Positions 44,980 through 54,497 of a DNA stretch of 64,000 nt are shown here, one piece after another; the stretch's first letter is position 1; the number at the start of each line of letters is the position of its first letter. A program made the position numbers and the translations under genes. The notes beneath the pieces were generated by a model. The model saw nothing but the letters and a program-made list of their open reading frames with translations. It was not told where the DNA came from and ran no database searches. The stretch comes from Pseudonocardia asaccharolytica DSM 44247 = NBRC 16224 (lineage in GTDB: Bacteria > Actinomycetota > Actinomycetes > Mycobacteriales > Pseudonocardiaceae): positions 62,001 through 126,000 of the forward strand of contig NZ_AUII01000002.1 in the NCBI RefSeq assembly GCF_000423625.1, read 5' to 3'.

Positions 44980-45509
44980 CCCCGTCCCAGCCGCAGCGCG
45001 ACGACGATCCCGCCGCCGACCACGACGACGGCGCCGACGATCCACGGCCAGATCGGCATGCCGCCGGACTCGTTCTCGGCCGCCGCGTCCGGGGCGGTGG
45101 CCGTCGGGGCCGCCGCGGCCGGGGTGCCGCCGCCGGGACCCGGTGTCGTCAGGGTGAACGACGTGCTGCCCTGCACGGGGTGGCCGTCATCGGAGACCAC
45201 GCGGTAGCCGATGCGGTAGACCCCGGCCGGACCGAGCGGTTTGACCGCGATACTGACCGAGGTGCCCTCGGCGATGACCTCGCCCTCCTGGTATTCCGCG
45301 TTGTCCGGTCCGATCACCGTGAGGGTGTTGAAGCCCTGCTGCATACGATCGCTGAACCGGACCGTCACCTTGCTGGGGCCGGTGCTGAGGCTCGCGCCGT
45401 CCGCCGGGTCGCTGCCCAGGAGCTGGGCATGGGCTAGTGCCTGCCCGGCGCCGAGCATCAGCGCGAACCCGGTGAGGAGGGCGACGGCCAGTGCCCGCAG
45501 CGCCTTCAT
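44976..45509 (-). CDS. copC: CopC copper-binding protein with C-terminal membrane anchor
   Basis: The 177-residue protein has a signal peptide (LLTGFALMLGAGQALA) and a mature start at HAQLLGSDPADGASLS, whose N-terminal His is the Cu(II) ligand of CopC proteins. The CopC beta-barrel follows (VTVRFSDRMQQGFNTLTVIG, YRVVSDDGHPVQGSTSF with another His ligand), then a linker and a membrane helix (MPIWPWIVGAVVVVGGGIVV). It binds copper outside the cell membrane. It is coupled to ycnI and copD by ATGA overlaps. Confidence 0.93.
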   Translation of the reverse strand: MKALRALAVALLTGFALMLGAGQALAHAQLLGSDPADGASLSTGPSKVTVRFSDRMQQGFNTLTVIGPDNAEYQEGEVIAEGTSVSIAVKPLGPAGVYRIGYRVVSDDGHPVQGSTSFTLTTPGPGGGTPAAAAPTATAPDAAAENESGGMPIWPWIVGAVVVVGGGIVVALRLGRG

Positions 45510-46216
45510 GAGTCACCCCCTCGCGAGCGGCCGCGCAGCACGGCCGCGCCGCCGAGACCGAGCCCCAGGACACCGACCACGAGGCCGGCGCCGCCCAGCC
45601 AGCGAGCGGTGGTGTCCGTTCCGGTGCCCGCGGCGACCGGTGTTGCCTGGTCCTCGTCCGCGGTGGCCACCGTCAGCCGCACCGTGGGGGCGGGGTGCTC
45701 GGGCTCGGCCCCACCCGCGTCCGCGGTCTGGTTCCACGCGACGACCCTTCCGTCGTCGTAGGTCTGAGTGGTCGGCAGGACGAGCGTGTCGGTGTCGGTG
45801 GGCAGCGGACCGACCGACAGCGGGAAGTCGACGAACTGCCCTGGTCCGATCCGGGTCCCCGGCTGGGCGGACCACGTCACCGTGCTGACGGCCTCGGTGA
45901 TGGTGCCGCCGCCCCGCTGGACCGGCTTCGCGAGCGGTGCCTCGGTCACGGTCGCGGTCCAGCCGGGCATCGGCGTGGTCCGGGCCGAGGTGATCGGATG
46001 GTCGGTGGGCAGGATGACCTCGATTTTGACGGTGCCGGCGGTGTCGGACTCGTTGGGCACCCGGAAGTTGATCACGGTGTAGCCACCCTTCGCGGCGGTG
46101 CCGGGTTGGGCGGTGACGTGGGCGAATGCGGGCACGGCGCCGACGATGGCGGCTGCGGCAGCGATGCCGAGGACGATGCCGCCGCGAACGGTGCCGCGAC
46201 GCAGGGTCTTGTGCAT
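45506..46216 (-). CDS. ycnI: YcnI family (DUF1775) copper-binding protein
   Basis: The 236-residue protein from ATG 46216 has a signal peptide (GGIVLGIAAAAAIVGAVPAFA) and a mature N-terminus HVTAQPGTAAKGGYTVINFR, with the conserved His copper ligand. The DUF1775 domain runs on to VGPLPTDTDTLVLPTTQTYD with DGRVVAWNQ. A C-terminal membrane helix (LGGAGLVVGVLGLGLGGAAV) anchors it outside. It is the first gene of the ycnI-copC-copD operon. Confidence 0.92.
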   Translation of the reverse strand: MHKTLRRGTVRGGIVLGIAAAAAIVGAVPAFAHVTAQPGTAAKGGYTVINFRVPNESDTAGTVKIEVILPTDHPITSARTTPMPGWTATVTEAPLAKPVQRGGGTITEAVSTVTWSAQPGTRIGPGQFVDFPLSVGPLPTDTDTLVLPTTQTYDDGRVVAWNQTADAGGAEPEHPAPTVRLTVATADEDQATPVAAGTGTDTTARWLGGAGLVVGVLGLGLGGAAVLRGRSRGGDS

Positions 46217-46262
46217 GAAGATCTCCGATGTGAGGGCCCGCGACGGGGGCGAGCTGAACGGG

Positions 46263-46811
46263 TCAGGCCCACATCGGAGGAGGGCCGCGCAGCACCAATG
46301 GCCCGAGCGCGGCGCGGGCGCAGCGGCCGATGGCGGCCGGCGCCGGCACCGCGAGGGTGGGCAGCGGACGGTTGACCGGCGGCGGGACGAGCCGTCGGGG
46401 CAGCCGTCGCAACAGTGCCGCGAACAGCGCCAGCAACGCCCGATCGGCCTCCCTGACCATGGCGCCCGTGACCAGCGTCGCCCCGGCGTGCATCGCGAGC
46501 ATCCCCGGCCACGTGAAGGTCGCCGGGTCGGCGGCGTGCGGATGCGCGAGCACATGCATGACCTCGTGCATGAACAGCTGTCCGCCGCCGAGGACCAGCA
46601 GCAGCCCGAGGGTGGACCGGCAGGCGTCGGCCAGGCCGGACATCAGGCTCGCGAGCAGCGGGAACAGCACGACCAGCAGGGTCAGGTCGGGGATGGCGCC
46701 ACCCGCTGCGACGTGGCCGACAGCCGTCAGGAGGGTGCTCATCGCGGCCACGGTGAGACCCCGTGCCCCACGCAGACGGCGTGCGCCGGTTGCTGCGGTG
46801 CGGCGCCTCAT
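46263..46811 (-). CDS. Membrane protein upstream of the copper operon, His/Met-rich
   Basis: The 182-residue protein has about four hydrophobic segments (LTLLVVLFPLLASLMSGLAD, TLGLLLVLGGGQLFMHEVMH, MLAMHAGATLVTGAM, LLALFAALLRRLP). The motif MHEVMHVLAHPHA and a later MHAGAT could bind metal. I cannot name a family. Its position 46 bases upstream of ycnI on the same strand suggests a copper-related role. ATG 46742 is an alternative start. Confidence 0.7.
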   Translation of the reverse strand: MRRRTAATGARRLRGARGLTVAAMSTLLTAVGHVAAGGAIPDLTLLVVLFPLLASLMSGLADACRSTLGLLLVLGGGQLFMHEVMHVLAHPHAADPATFTWPGMLAMHAGATLVTGAMVREADRALLALFAALLRRLPRRLVPPPVNRPLPTLAVPAPAAIGRCARAALGPLVLRGPPPMWA

Positions 46812-46890
46812 ATCCGCGACGGTAACGCCTCCGGTGCCGCGTCGACGTCACCGGGGCGGTTCGGGCGCCGGTCGCCGCCCGGGCCGGTGG

Positions 46891-47436
46891 TCAGGAGCGA
46901 ACGCCCAGATGGCCGAGCAGGTCGGTCTCGACCCGGTCCAGCTCCCCGGACACGGCACGGAACGCCGTGCGCCGCCGCGGCACCGGCATCTGCTCGGCGG
47001 CCCGTACCGCGACGGTCAGGTCCACCAGCCGGGGCCGGGTGTCGAGGACGAACTTGTGGGCCGCCCCGGTGGCGTACGCAGGCTCGCCCGCGTCGAGCTG
47101 GGTGAGCGCCTCGGCGACCCGGTCGATCCGGGCATGCAGCGCCCCCCCGCGGCCGGAGTAGGTCGACAGCTGATCGGGCGCGACACCGAGCTTGCGGGCC
47201 CGGTGGGTGTCCCATTGGGCGCGCGCCGCACCGGCCGCGGCGAGCGCGTACGGCGCGAGCAGCGGCGCGACGACCTTGCCGATGCCGATCAGCCGCTTCG
47301 CCTTGGCGGGGGTGAGCGTGCCGCGGTCCTTGCGGTCGGCGTCGGCCCGCTGCTTCTCGCCCTTCGCCCGCGTGCGGGCCTCCTCCCGCCCGGCGCCGTC
47401 TTCGGCCGGTGAACCGGATCTCCTCCGGAGTCGCAT
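46891..47436 (-). CDS. DUF6474-type protein with charged N-terminus
   Basis: The 181-residue protein has a highly charged N-terminal 45 residues (AGREEARTRAKGEKQRADAD), then LTPAKAKRLIGIGKVVAPLL and a helical C-terminal part (ARIDRVAEALTQLDAGEPAY, DTRPRLVDLTVAVRAAEQMP). It resembles the actinobacterial DUF6474 family; there is no signal peptide and at most one weak membrane segment (VVAPLLAPYALAAAG). The function is unknown. Confidence 0.65.
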   Translation of the reverse strand: MRLRRRSGSPAEDGAGREEARTRAKGEKQRADADRKDRGTLTPAKAKRLIGIGKVVAPLLAPYALAAAGAARAQWDTHRARKLGVAPDQLSTYSGRGGALHARIDRVAEALTQLDAGEPAYATGAAHKFVLDTRPRLVDLTVAVRAAEQMPVPRRRTAFRAVSGELDRVETDLLGHLGVRS

Positions 47437-47542
47437 CTCGTCCTCCTCGTCCCCCGCACCCCGAGGTTGCGGGCAGCTTAGAGGCAGGACGTCGCCGTGG
47501 CAGGCGCGGAGGTTGTCGGACCGGGTCTCTACTCTCGGATAT

Positions 47543-49249
47543 GTGACGGCGACGGTGAACAGCGCGACCGATTCGGCCGCATCCGGGCCAGTCGTGGTGT
47601 CGCTGGACGCCTCGGTGACGACGCGGTGCCGGCGGCGCGTGCATCTCGACCACGATCCGCGGGCCGCAGGCGAGCCTCAGGCCCTGCCCGATCCGCTGAT
47701 CGAACAGCGCCGGGCCGACGCGGCTGCCCACCGCGAACGGATCGGCGCGGCGCTCGCCGCCGCGCACCCGGAGCACTGGTGGCGGGTACCGGCGGCGGCC
47801 ACCGCGCACGAACGGGCCGCGGCCACCGCGGAGGCGGTCACGGCCGGTGCCCGGTTGATCTGGGGTGCGCAGCTGCCGCGCGACCAGGCCGCGGGCCGGC
47901 GGGGTGGCGCCGAGCTGCTGGTACGGGCGCCGGACGGCGGATATCTCCCGGTCATCGTCGTCCGGCATCGCATCACCGACCCGGGTGCGGGCGCGCTGAC
48001 CTCGCCGGTGCTGGCCCCGTTCCCGGACCGGGCGGCGGCCAATCCCACGCGCAAGATCCGTTCGCAGCCGCGTGACCTGCTGCGGCTCGCGCATCTGGCC
48101 CGGATGCTCGGCGGCGCGGGATGGGCCCCGGCCGCCGAGCTGGCCGTGAGCTCGCTCGGCGGTGTCATCGGGATGGACGCCGATGTCGTGGTCTGGCATG
48201 ACCTGCAGGCCGAGCATTGGCCGGGGGGCCGCAGCACCCTCGACGAGTACGACGAGCGCTTCGCCGACCGCGTCGCCGTCGCCACCGCCGCGGCCGTCGG
48301 CGCTCCGGCCATGGCGCATCCTTCGCGGATCACCGAGTGCCGCCGCTGCCCATGGTGGCCGACCTGTGAGGCCGCGCTGACCCGCGAGCAGGACGTGAGC
48401 CTGGTGGTGCGCGGCGAGGTGGCCGTGACGATGCGCTCGGCCGGGGTCGGCACGGTGGCGGACCTCGCCGAGCTCGATCCGGCGGCCGAGCCGCCGGTCC
48501 CGCTGCCCGGGATGTCCTTCCGCGACGCGGTCGCGCTCGCCAGGGCCTGGCAGCGCGGGCTGTCCGTGGTGCGCAGGGTGGCGCGGGTCCCGGTGCCGCG
48601 CGCCGACGTGGAGGTCGACGTCGACATGGAGAGCTTCGGCGAGGCCGGGGCCTATCTGTGGGGCGCGCTGCTCAGCTATCCCGGCGGCGTCCGTCCCGGG
48701 GACGAACCGGCCGGCTATCGGGCGTTCGTCACCTGGGACCCCGTCCCCACCCAGGACGAGCGCCGCTCGTTCGCCGAGTTCTGGACGTGGCTGTCGCGGA
48801 TCCGATCCGCCGCCGCGGCGAGCGGGCGCAGCTTCGCCGCCTACTGCTACAACGAGCAGGCCGAGAACCGCTGGCTGATCGCCTCGGCCCGCCGGTTCGC
48901 CGGGCAGCCGGGGATCCCGCGGGTCGCAGAGGTCGAACGGTTCATCGCGACGCCGGCGTGGATCGATCTGTTCGCGCTGGTCAGCGAGTGGTTCCTGTGC
49001 GCGCACGGCAAGGGTCTCAAGCGCATCGCTCCCGCCGCGGGCTTCGCCTGGCGCGATCCGGAGGCCGGCGGGGAGAACTCGATGCGCTGGTATCGCGACG
49101 CCGTCGGCATGGACGGGGCGCCGCCCGAGCTCGCGCAGCGGCAGCGCCTGCTGCGGTACAACGAGGACGACGTCGTGGCCACGAAGGCGCTGCGCGAGTG
49201 GATGACCTCCCCCGCGGTGGAGCACGTCCCGCTGGCGGCCGACCTCTAG
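47543..49249 (+). CDS. TM0106-type RecB-like putative nuclease
   Basis: The 568-residue protein from GTG 47543 carries a RecB/PD-(D/E)XK-like N-terminal half with a Cys-rich site (ITECRRCPWWPTCEAALTRE) that resembles the iron-sulfur cluster of Cas4/AddB-type nucleases. The C-terminal half looks like an RNase H-like/DEDD domain (VDVDMESFGEAGAYLWGALL, AYCYNEQAENRWL, LRYNEDDVVATKALREWM). This combination is the TM0106 family. It is probably involved in DNA repair or processing, but the activity is unproven. Confidence 0.8.
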   Translation: MTATVNSATDSAASGPVVVSLDASVTTRCRRRVHLDHDPRAAGEPQALPDPLIEQRRADAAAHRERIGAALAAAHPEHWWRVPAAATAHERAAATAEAVTAGARLIWGAQLPRDQAAGRRGGAELLVRAPDGGYLPVIVVRHRITDPGAGALTSPVLAPFPDRAAANPTRKIRSQPRDLLRLAHLARMLGGAGWAPAAELAVSSLGGVIGMDADVVVWHDLQAEHWPGGRSTLDEYDERFADRVAVATAAAVGAPAMAHPSRITECRRCPWWPTCEAALTREQDVSLVVRGEVAVTMRSAGVGTVADLAELDPAAEPPVPLPGMSFRDAVALARAWQRGLSVVRRVARVPVPRADVEVDVDMESFGEAGAYLWGALLSYPGGVRPGDEPAGYRAFVTWDPVPTQDERRSFAEFWTWLSRIRSAAAASGRSFAAYCYNEQAENRWLIASARRFAGQPGIPRVAEVERFIATPAWIDLFALVSEWFLCAHGKGLKRIAPAAGFAWRDPEAGGENSMRWYRDAVGMDGAPPELAQRQRLLRYNEDDVVATKALREWMTSPAVEHVPLAADL

Positions 49250-49320
49250 CCCGCGAGTCGGGGTATTTCCGAGCGCGAGTCGCGGTATCTCCGAGTGCGA
49301 GTCGCGGGATTCCCGCGAGC
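49250..49320. repeat. Three short direct repeats, GCGAGTCGCGGTAT type
   Basis: GCGAGTCGGGGTATTTCCGA, GCGAGTCGCGGTATCTCCGA and GCGAGTCGCGGGATTCCCG follow one another at about 24-bp intervals directly after the RecB-like gene. Related sequence in inverted orientation stands downstream of the next gene (50857-50912). They look like dispersed intergenic elements rather than operators. Confidence 0.6.
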
Positions 49321-49344
49321 ACGGGCGCCTTGCCAAGGTGTGGC

Positions 49345-50856
49345 ATGGCGCCTCGTAAGCACGAGCAGCGCGGCCCGCACGGGGCCGCGTCGAGCACGCA
49401 CTACCTGGGCACATCGACCGCGATGGCGGTGCTGGCCCGCGGCGGGAACGCGTTCGACGCCGCCGTCGCCGCCGGCTTCGTCCTGCAGGTGGTCGAGCCG
49501 CACCTGTGCGGGCCCGGCGGGGAGGTTCCCGCGGTCTTCGTCACCGCGTCCGATCCGAGGCCGCGGGTGCTGTGCGGGCAGGGCGTCGCGCCCGCCGCGG
49601 CGACCACGGCCCATCTGCGTGACGAGCTGGGGTTGCGGCTCGTGCCCGGAACCGGGCTGCTCGCCGCGGCCGTCGGCCGCAGCCGGGAGGCGCAGATCGA
49701 CGCCGCCCGCGACGCGTGGTACCGCGGGTTCGTCGCCGAGGAGATCGAGACGTTCTGCCGCCTCCCGGTCCGGGACGAGTCCGGCCGCGACCACGCCGGG
49801 CTGCTCACCGCGGCCGATCTCGCCGGCTGGCGGGCGACGTACGAGGACGCGGTGTGCGTCGACACCGGCGACGGCTGGACGATCGCCAAACCCGCCGGTT
49901 GGTCGCAGGGCCCGGTGCTGCCGCAGATCCTGCAGCTGCTGCGCGGCTTCGAGCCGACCTATCGCGACGGCGTCGCCACGGCCGACACCGTGCACGTCGC
50001 GGCCGAGGCGGCCAAGCTCGCCTTCGCCGACCGGGAGGCGTGGTATGGCGACAGCCTCGATACCCCGGTGTCGCTCGACGCTCTGCTGTCGCGGGCGTAC
50101 GCGGACGAACGCCGGGCGCTGATCGGCGCGGACGCGTCGACGGGGCTGCGGCCCGGTCGTCCGGGCGGCTTCGAGCCGCGACTCGCCGCCCGGCTCACCC
50201 GATCCGTTGATCTTCCCGAGGCCGAAGCCCCGGGGTCGGGCGAACTGACCGTGAGCCGCAGCGGGGTGACCCGCGGCGACACCGTGCACGTGGACGTCGT
50301 CGACGCGGCCGGAAACATGATCTCCGCGACGCCGTCGGGGGGCTGGCTGCAGTCCTCCCCGACGATTCCGGCACTGGGATTCTGCCTCGGCACCCGGGCC
50401 CAGATGTTCTGGCTGGAGGACGGGCTGCCCAGCTCGCTGGTGCCGGGCAGGCGGCCCCGCACGACCCTGAGTCCGTCGCTCGCGCTGCGCGACGGGGAGC
50501 CCCGGATCGCGTTCGGCACACCGGGTGGGGATCAGCAGGACCAGTGGCAGCTGTGCTTCTGGCTGGGGTACACCGTGGCGGGCCTGGACCTGCAGGCCGC
50601 GATCGACGCCCCGGCCTGGCACTCCACGGCGTTCCCGGCGTCGTTCGCGCCGCGGGGCTGGCAGCCGGGCGGGCTGGTCGTGGAGTCCCGGCTGGGTGCC
50701 GCGACGCTCGCCGAGCTGCGCCGCCGGGGCCATCACGTCACCGACGCGGGGCCGTGGGCGCTGGGCCGGCTGTGCGCGGTGGGCCGCGGCGGGAACGGGC
50801 TGCTGCGAGCCGCCGCCGACACCCGTAGCGGCGTCGGCGCCCCCTCCGCGTTCTGA
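49345..50856 (+). CDS. Gamma-glutamyltransferase family protein with an apparent internal deletion
   Basis: The 503-residue protein from ATG 49345 begins with [20 protein letters not shown] and [20 protein letters not shown], typical of the actinobacterial GGT-like family. The nucleophile Thr is in [20 protein letters not shown], and [14 protein letters not shown] and [14 protein letters not shown] close the site. After GTGLLAA the family normally has a block of about 90 residues (the PGAFDAW... region) before [16 protein letters not shown]. Here the two are joined in frame as [20 protein letters not shown]. The protein may therefore be unstable or inactive. No signal peptide is present. Confidence 0.78.
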   Translation: MAPRKHEQRGPHGAASSTHYLGTSTAMAVLARGGNAFDAAVAAGFVLQVVEPHLCGPGGEVPAVFVTASDPRPRVLCGQGVAPAAATTAHLRDELGLRLVPGTGLLAAAVGRSREAQIDAARDAWYRGFVAEEIETFCRLPVRDESGRDHAGLLTAADLAGWRATYEDAVCVDTGDGWTIAKPAGWSQGPVLPQILQLLRGFEPTYRDGVATADTVHVAAEAAKLAFADREAWYGDSLDTPVSLDALLSRAYADERRALIGADASTGLRPGRPGGFEPRLAARLTRSVDLPEAEAPGSGELTVSRSGVTRGDTVHVDVVDAAGNMISATPSGGWLQSSPTIPALGFCLGTRAQMFWLEDGLPSSLVPGRRPRTTLSPSLALRDGEPRIAFGTPGGDQQDQWQLCFWLGYTVAGLDLQAAIDAPAWHSTAFPASFAPRGWQPGGLVVESRLGAATLAELRRRGHHVTDAGPWALGRLCAVGRGGNGLLRAAADTRSGVGAPSAF

Positions 50857-50912
50857 TGCCGAGCGCGCGGATACCGCGACTCGGGCTCGGAAACACCGCG
50901 CCTCGCGGGCGT
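50857..50912. repeat. Inverted copies of the GCGAGTCGCGGTAT element
   Basis: GCGCGGATACCGCGACTCGG, followed by CTCGGAAACACCGCGCCTCG, reads on the minus strand as the same motif found at 49250-49320. It fills the gap before msrA. Confidence 0.5.
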
Positions 50913-50924
50913 AGCCTGGCGGGC

Positions 50925-51590
<666 letters not shown>

Positions 51591-51642
51591 CTGCGGGCAG
51601 CGGGTGGCGAATGTCCGGGGCCGCGCCGGGTATCCCGGGCGT

Positions 51643-52086
51643 GTGGCGGTGCTCAACGTTCTGATCGACCGCGACCCACAGCAGGTGTGGGACGTGCTCA
51701 GCGACGGCTCGGCGTACGCGGACTGGGTGGTGGGCACCCGGCACATCGAGGACGTCGACCCGCACTGGCCGGAGCTGGGGTCGCAGATCCGGTATGCGCT
51801 CGGGTTCGGCCGTTGGACGATCGAGGACGTCACGACGGTGCGGCTGGTGGAACCGGGACGCCGGCTGGAGCTGGAGGCGTACGCCGGCCGCCTGGGCAGC
51901 GCCCGGATCTCGATCGCGCTGCTGCCCTGGGGCGAGGAACGCACGCTGGTGATCGTCGACGAGCACCCGCTCACCGGCCCGGGAGCGCTGTGGCACACGC
52001 TGCTGGTGGACGTCCTGCTGCGCTTCCGGAACCAGCGCATGGTCCGCTCGCTGGCCCGGCTGGTGCACGAGCGGCACCCGGCCTGA
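51643..52086 (+). CDS. SRPBCC family protein
   Basis: The 147-residue protein from GTG 51643 fits the START/Bet v1-like polyketide cyclase fold: AVLNVLIDRDPQQVWDVLSD at the start, YADWVVGTRHIEDVDPHWPE, and a long last helix (RFRNQRMVRSLARLVHERHP). It should bind a hydrophobic ligand; no catalytic residues are evident. GTG 51604 would add 13 residues that look non-homologous. It converges with the carotenoid-type FAD gene, 11 bases away. Confidence 0.8.
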   Translation: MAVLNVLIDRDPQQVWDVLSDGSAYADWVVGTRHIEDVDPHWPELGSQIRYALGFGRWTIEDVTTVRLVEPGRRLELEAYAGRLGSARISIALLPWGEERTLVIVDEHPLTGPGALWHTLLVDVLLRFRNQRMVRSLARLVHERHPA

Positions 52087-52097
52087 GGCTCCGCGGC

Positions 52098-53723
52098 TCA
52101 GCGCCCGATGCCGAGCCGGATGCCGGCCGCGGCGGCGCGCTGCGCGTGGGCGCGGGTGGCGTGCAGCGCCGCCCGCGCCGCGTTGGCACCGCAGGCGCCG
52201 TGCACCGCCCCGCCGGGGTGCGCGGACGAGGAGGCCAGGTACAGGCCGGCGATGGGGGTCTCGGGCCGGCCCAGCCCCGGCGTGGGGCGGAACACCAGCT
52301 GCTGGTGCACCGAGGTGGTGCCACCGTTGATCGCGCCGCCGACGAGATTGGCGTTGCTGGCCTGCAGCTGTCCCGGCGCGGTGATGCGGCGCGCGATGAC
52401 CAGCTCCCGCCACCCGGGCGCGTAGCGCTCGATCTGGGCTTCGAGTCGGTCGGCGAACGCCTCTCGTTCGCGCTCGTCCCAGGAACCGGTGAGGTCCCCG
52501 CCGGCGTCGCCGCGGACCCGGCGTGGCACGTGGGTGTAGGCCCACAGTGACTCGGTGCCCCGGGGTGACCGGCACGGGTCGGCCGTGGTCATCTGCCCGG
52601 CCAGCAGGAATGGGCGCGCCGGCACCCGGCCCATCGAGATCTGCGCGGTGTACTCGGTCATCTCGTCCAGGCTCGCGGCGACGTGCACGGTGCCTGCCCC
52701 GGCGACCCCGGTGGCCTGCCAGGGCACCGGAGCGCGCAGCGCCCAGTCCACCTTGAACGTCGAGTAGTCCCACTGGAAGCGGCGCAGGTCGTCGCGTAGC
52801 CGTGGTGGCAGATGCTCCCAGCCGACGAGCCCGCCGTAGAGCTGGGTCACCGCGGTCGCTGCGAGCACCGCGCGACGCGCGGGGATCTCCTCGCCCGACG
52901 CGGTGCGCACCGCGACGGCCCGCCCGCCTCGCACCACGACCTGCCGCACGGCGTCCCCGCACCGCAGCACACCACCGTGCTGCTCCAGCCGCCGCACCAG
53001 CGCCGCGGTGAGTTGCCCGGAACCACCCTCGGGGACCGGCCAGCCGTACTGGTGACCGAGCATTGCCAACAGCCAGCCGTATACGGTGCTGCCCGCGGAC
53101 TCGGGCATCAGGTCCGCGTGCAGTGCGCAGCCGGCGAGCAGCAGCGCCGCCGGTCCGGAGAACTCCTCCTCGGCCAGCCTGCGCACTGGAAGCAGGGCGA
53201 ACCGGGTGAATCGCAGCAGCCCGGTCAGGCGCAGCTTCGCGACCAGCCGCAGACCCGTGCGGATCGGCGGGAACGGGACGAACAGCGCGTCGAGCAGGTG
53301 CGGCCCCAGTTCCTCCCACAGCCCGTACAGCCGGCGCCAGGCCGCACCGTCGCCGGCGGCCAGCTCGTCGAGCCCCTCGGCGGTGCGGTGCAGGTCGCGC
53401 GACAGCACCGCGGCACGGCCGTCGGGAAGCGGGTGGGCGAGCACCTCGTCGGCGTGCAACCAGCGCAGCCCGTACCGTTCCAGCTCCAGCGAACCGATGG
53501 CGCGCGACGAGATGGCCATCGGGTAGAAGGCGCTGCAGTGGTCGTAGACGAAGCCGTCGGCCGGGCCGGGTCCGCTGCGTACCCCGCCGCCCGGTTCCGG
53601 CTGCTCCTCGCAGACCACGACCTGCCAGCCGGCGTCGGCGAGGATGTTGGCCGCGACCAGGCCGTTCGGTCCAGCCCCGATCACCACCGCGTCCGGGGTA
53701 CCCACGCTGCTGGGTGTCGTCAT
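52098..53723 (-). CDS. Phytoene desaturase-like FAD-dependent oxidoreductase
   Basis: The 541-residue protein has an N-terminal FAD site (DAVVIGAGPNGLVAANILAD, VVVCEEQPEPGGGVRSG). A large substrate domain and a C-terminal FAD-closing segment (GLYLASSSAHPGGAVHGACG) follow. It belongs to the NAD(P)/FAD-dependent CrtI-related group found widely in Actinobacteria. It probably desaturates or isomerises a lipid- or carotenoid-like compound, although no other carotenoid genes are nearby. The substrate is open. Confidence 0.85.
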   Translation of the reverse strand: MTTPSSVGTPDAVVIGAGPNGLVAANILADAGWQVVVCEEQPEPGGGVRSGPGPADGFVYDHCSAFYPMAISSRAIGSLELERYGLRWLHADEVLAHPLPDGRAAVLSRDLHRTAEGLDELAAGDGAAWRRLYGLWEELGPHLLDALFVPFPPIRTGLRLVAKLRLTGLLRFTRFALLPVRRLAEEEFSGPAALLLAGCALHADLMPESAGSTVYGWLLAMLGHQYGWPVPEGGSGQLTAALVRRLEQHGGVLRCGDAVRQVVVRGGRAVAVRTASGEEIPARRAVLAATAVTQLYGGLVGWEHLPPRLRDDLRRFQWDYSTFKVDWALRAPVPWQATGVAGAGTVHVAASLDEMTEYTAQISMGRVPARPFLLAGQMTTADPCRSPRGTESLWAYTHVPRRVRGDAGGDLTGSWDEREREAFADRLEAQIERYAPGWRELVIARRITAPGQLQASNANLVGGAINGGTTSVHQQLVFRPTPGLGRPETPIAGLYLASSSAHPGGAVHGACGANAARAALHATRAHAQRAAAAGIRLGIGR

Positions 53724-53903
53724 TCCAGCGAGGTACCCCGCTCGCCCGCCGCGAACCGGACGCGCCGCTCCGGAACCGTCGGCCGCTACCCCGGGCGGGC
53801 GGCCCGGGGCGCGGCGTCGCGGGGAGCGGACATCCGGTCAAACGACGCAGGGCCGTTCGGGTGACGCTGGAGTTCAACCACGATGCTGGGCGAGGATGGG
53901 GAC

Positions 53904-54461
53904 ATGGCCATTGCCTGGACGACGGTGTCCGCTCCGGCCCCGATCGAAGCCCTCACCGTCGGCGCGAGCGCCGATGGCTCGGTCGTGCACGTCGGTTTCG
54001 GCGACGCTCCGGGCGGGGTCCGCGAGGCGGCACGCCGGCTCGGCGAGGATCTCGTGGCCGACCCGGAGCGGACGGCCCCGGTCGTCGCGCAGCTCACCGA
54101 GTACCTCGCCGGTACCCGGCGGGTATTCGATCTGGACATCGACTGGCGGGCGACCAGCGGTACCCAGCGCACGGTGTTGCAGACCCTGTTCGCCGGCGTC
54201 GGCTACGGGGAGACGATCAGCTACGGCGAGCTGGCGATCCGCTGCGGGGCCTTCGACGAGCACTGGGCGGCCGCCCGCGGCGTTGGTTCGATCATGGGTT
54301 CGAATCCGATCCCGGTGATCGTCCCGTGTCATCGGGTGCTGGCCGCCGCCCGGCCGAACCGGCTCACCCTCGGCGGGTTCGGGGGCGGGCGCGCCGCCAA
54401 GGAATGGCTGCTGGCACTGGAGGGTGTGCTCACCCCGGCGCTGGACTTCGACGCCTCCTGA
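53904..54461 (+). CDS. ogt: Methylated-DNA-[protein]-cysteine S-methyltransferase
   Basis: The 185-residue protein from ATG 53904 has the DNA-binding helix region VLQTLFAGVGYGETISYGEL and the active site IPVIVPCHRVLAAARPNRLT (Cys near residue 143). GGFGGGRAAKEWLLALEG closes the domain. It moves alkyl groups from O6-alkylguanine to its own Cys. The usual AARAVGxA(M/N) motif reads AAARGVGSIMGSNP, which is normal for Ogt. A bidirectional hairpin follows the gene. Confidence 0.93.
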   Translation: MAIAWTTVSAPAPIEALTVGASADGSVVHVGFGDAPGGVREAARRLGEDLVADPERTAPVVAQLTEYLAGTRRVFDLDIDWRATSGTQRTVLQTLFAGVGYGETISYGELAIRCGAFDEHWAAARGVGSIMGSNPIPVIVPCHRVLAAARPNRLTLGGFGGGRAAKEWLLALEGVLTPALDFDAS

Positions 54462-54488
54462 CCCGCGACCGCATGGGTCCCGGGTCAG
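54458..54488. terminator. Bidirectional hairpin between ogt and the MFS gene
   Basis: CTGACCCG and CGGGTCAG form an 8-bp stem around a 15-base loop that has a small inner stem (GACC/GGTC). The hairpin includes the last bases of ogt, lies between the two convergent genes and can serve both. Confidence 0.6.
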
Positions 54489-54497
54489 GGAGCGGCG

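Noticed and set aside
52078..52104. Terminator between the SRPBCC gene and the convergent FAD gene
   Set aside because: The only stem (CTGAG/CTCAG) is 5 bp and overlaps both stop codons, so it is too weak to call.
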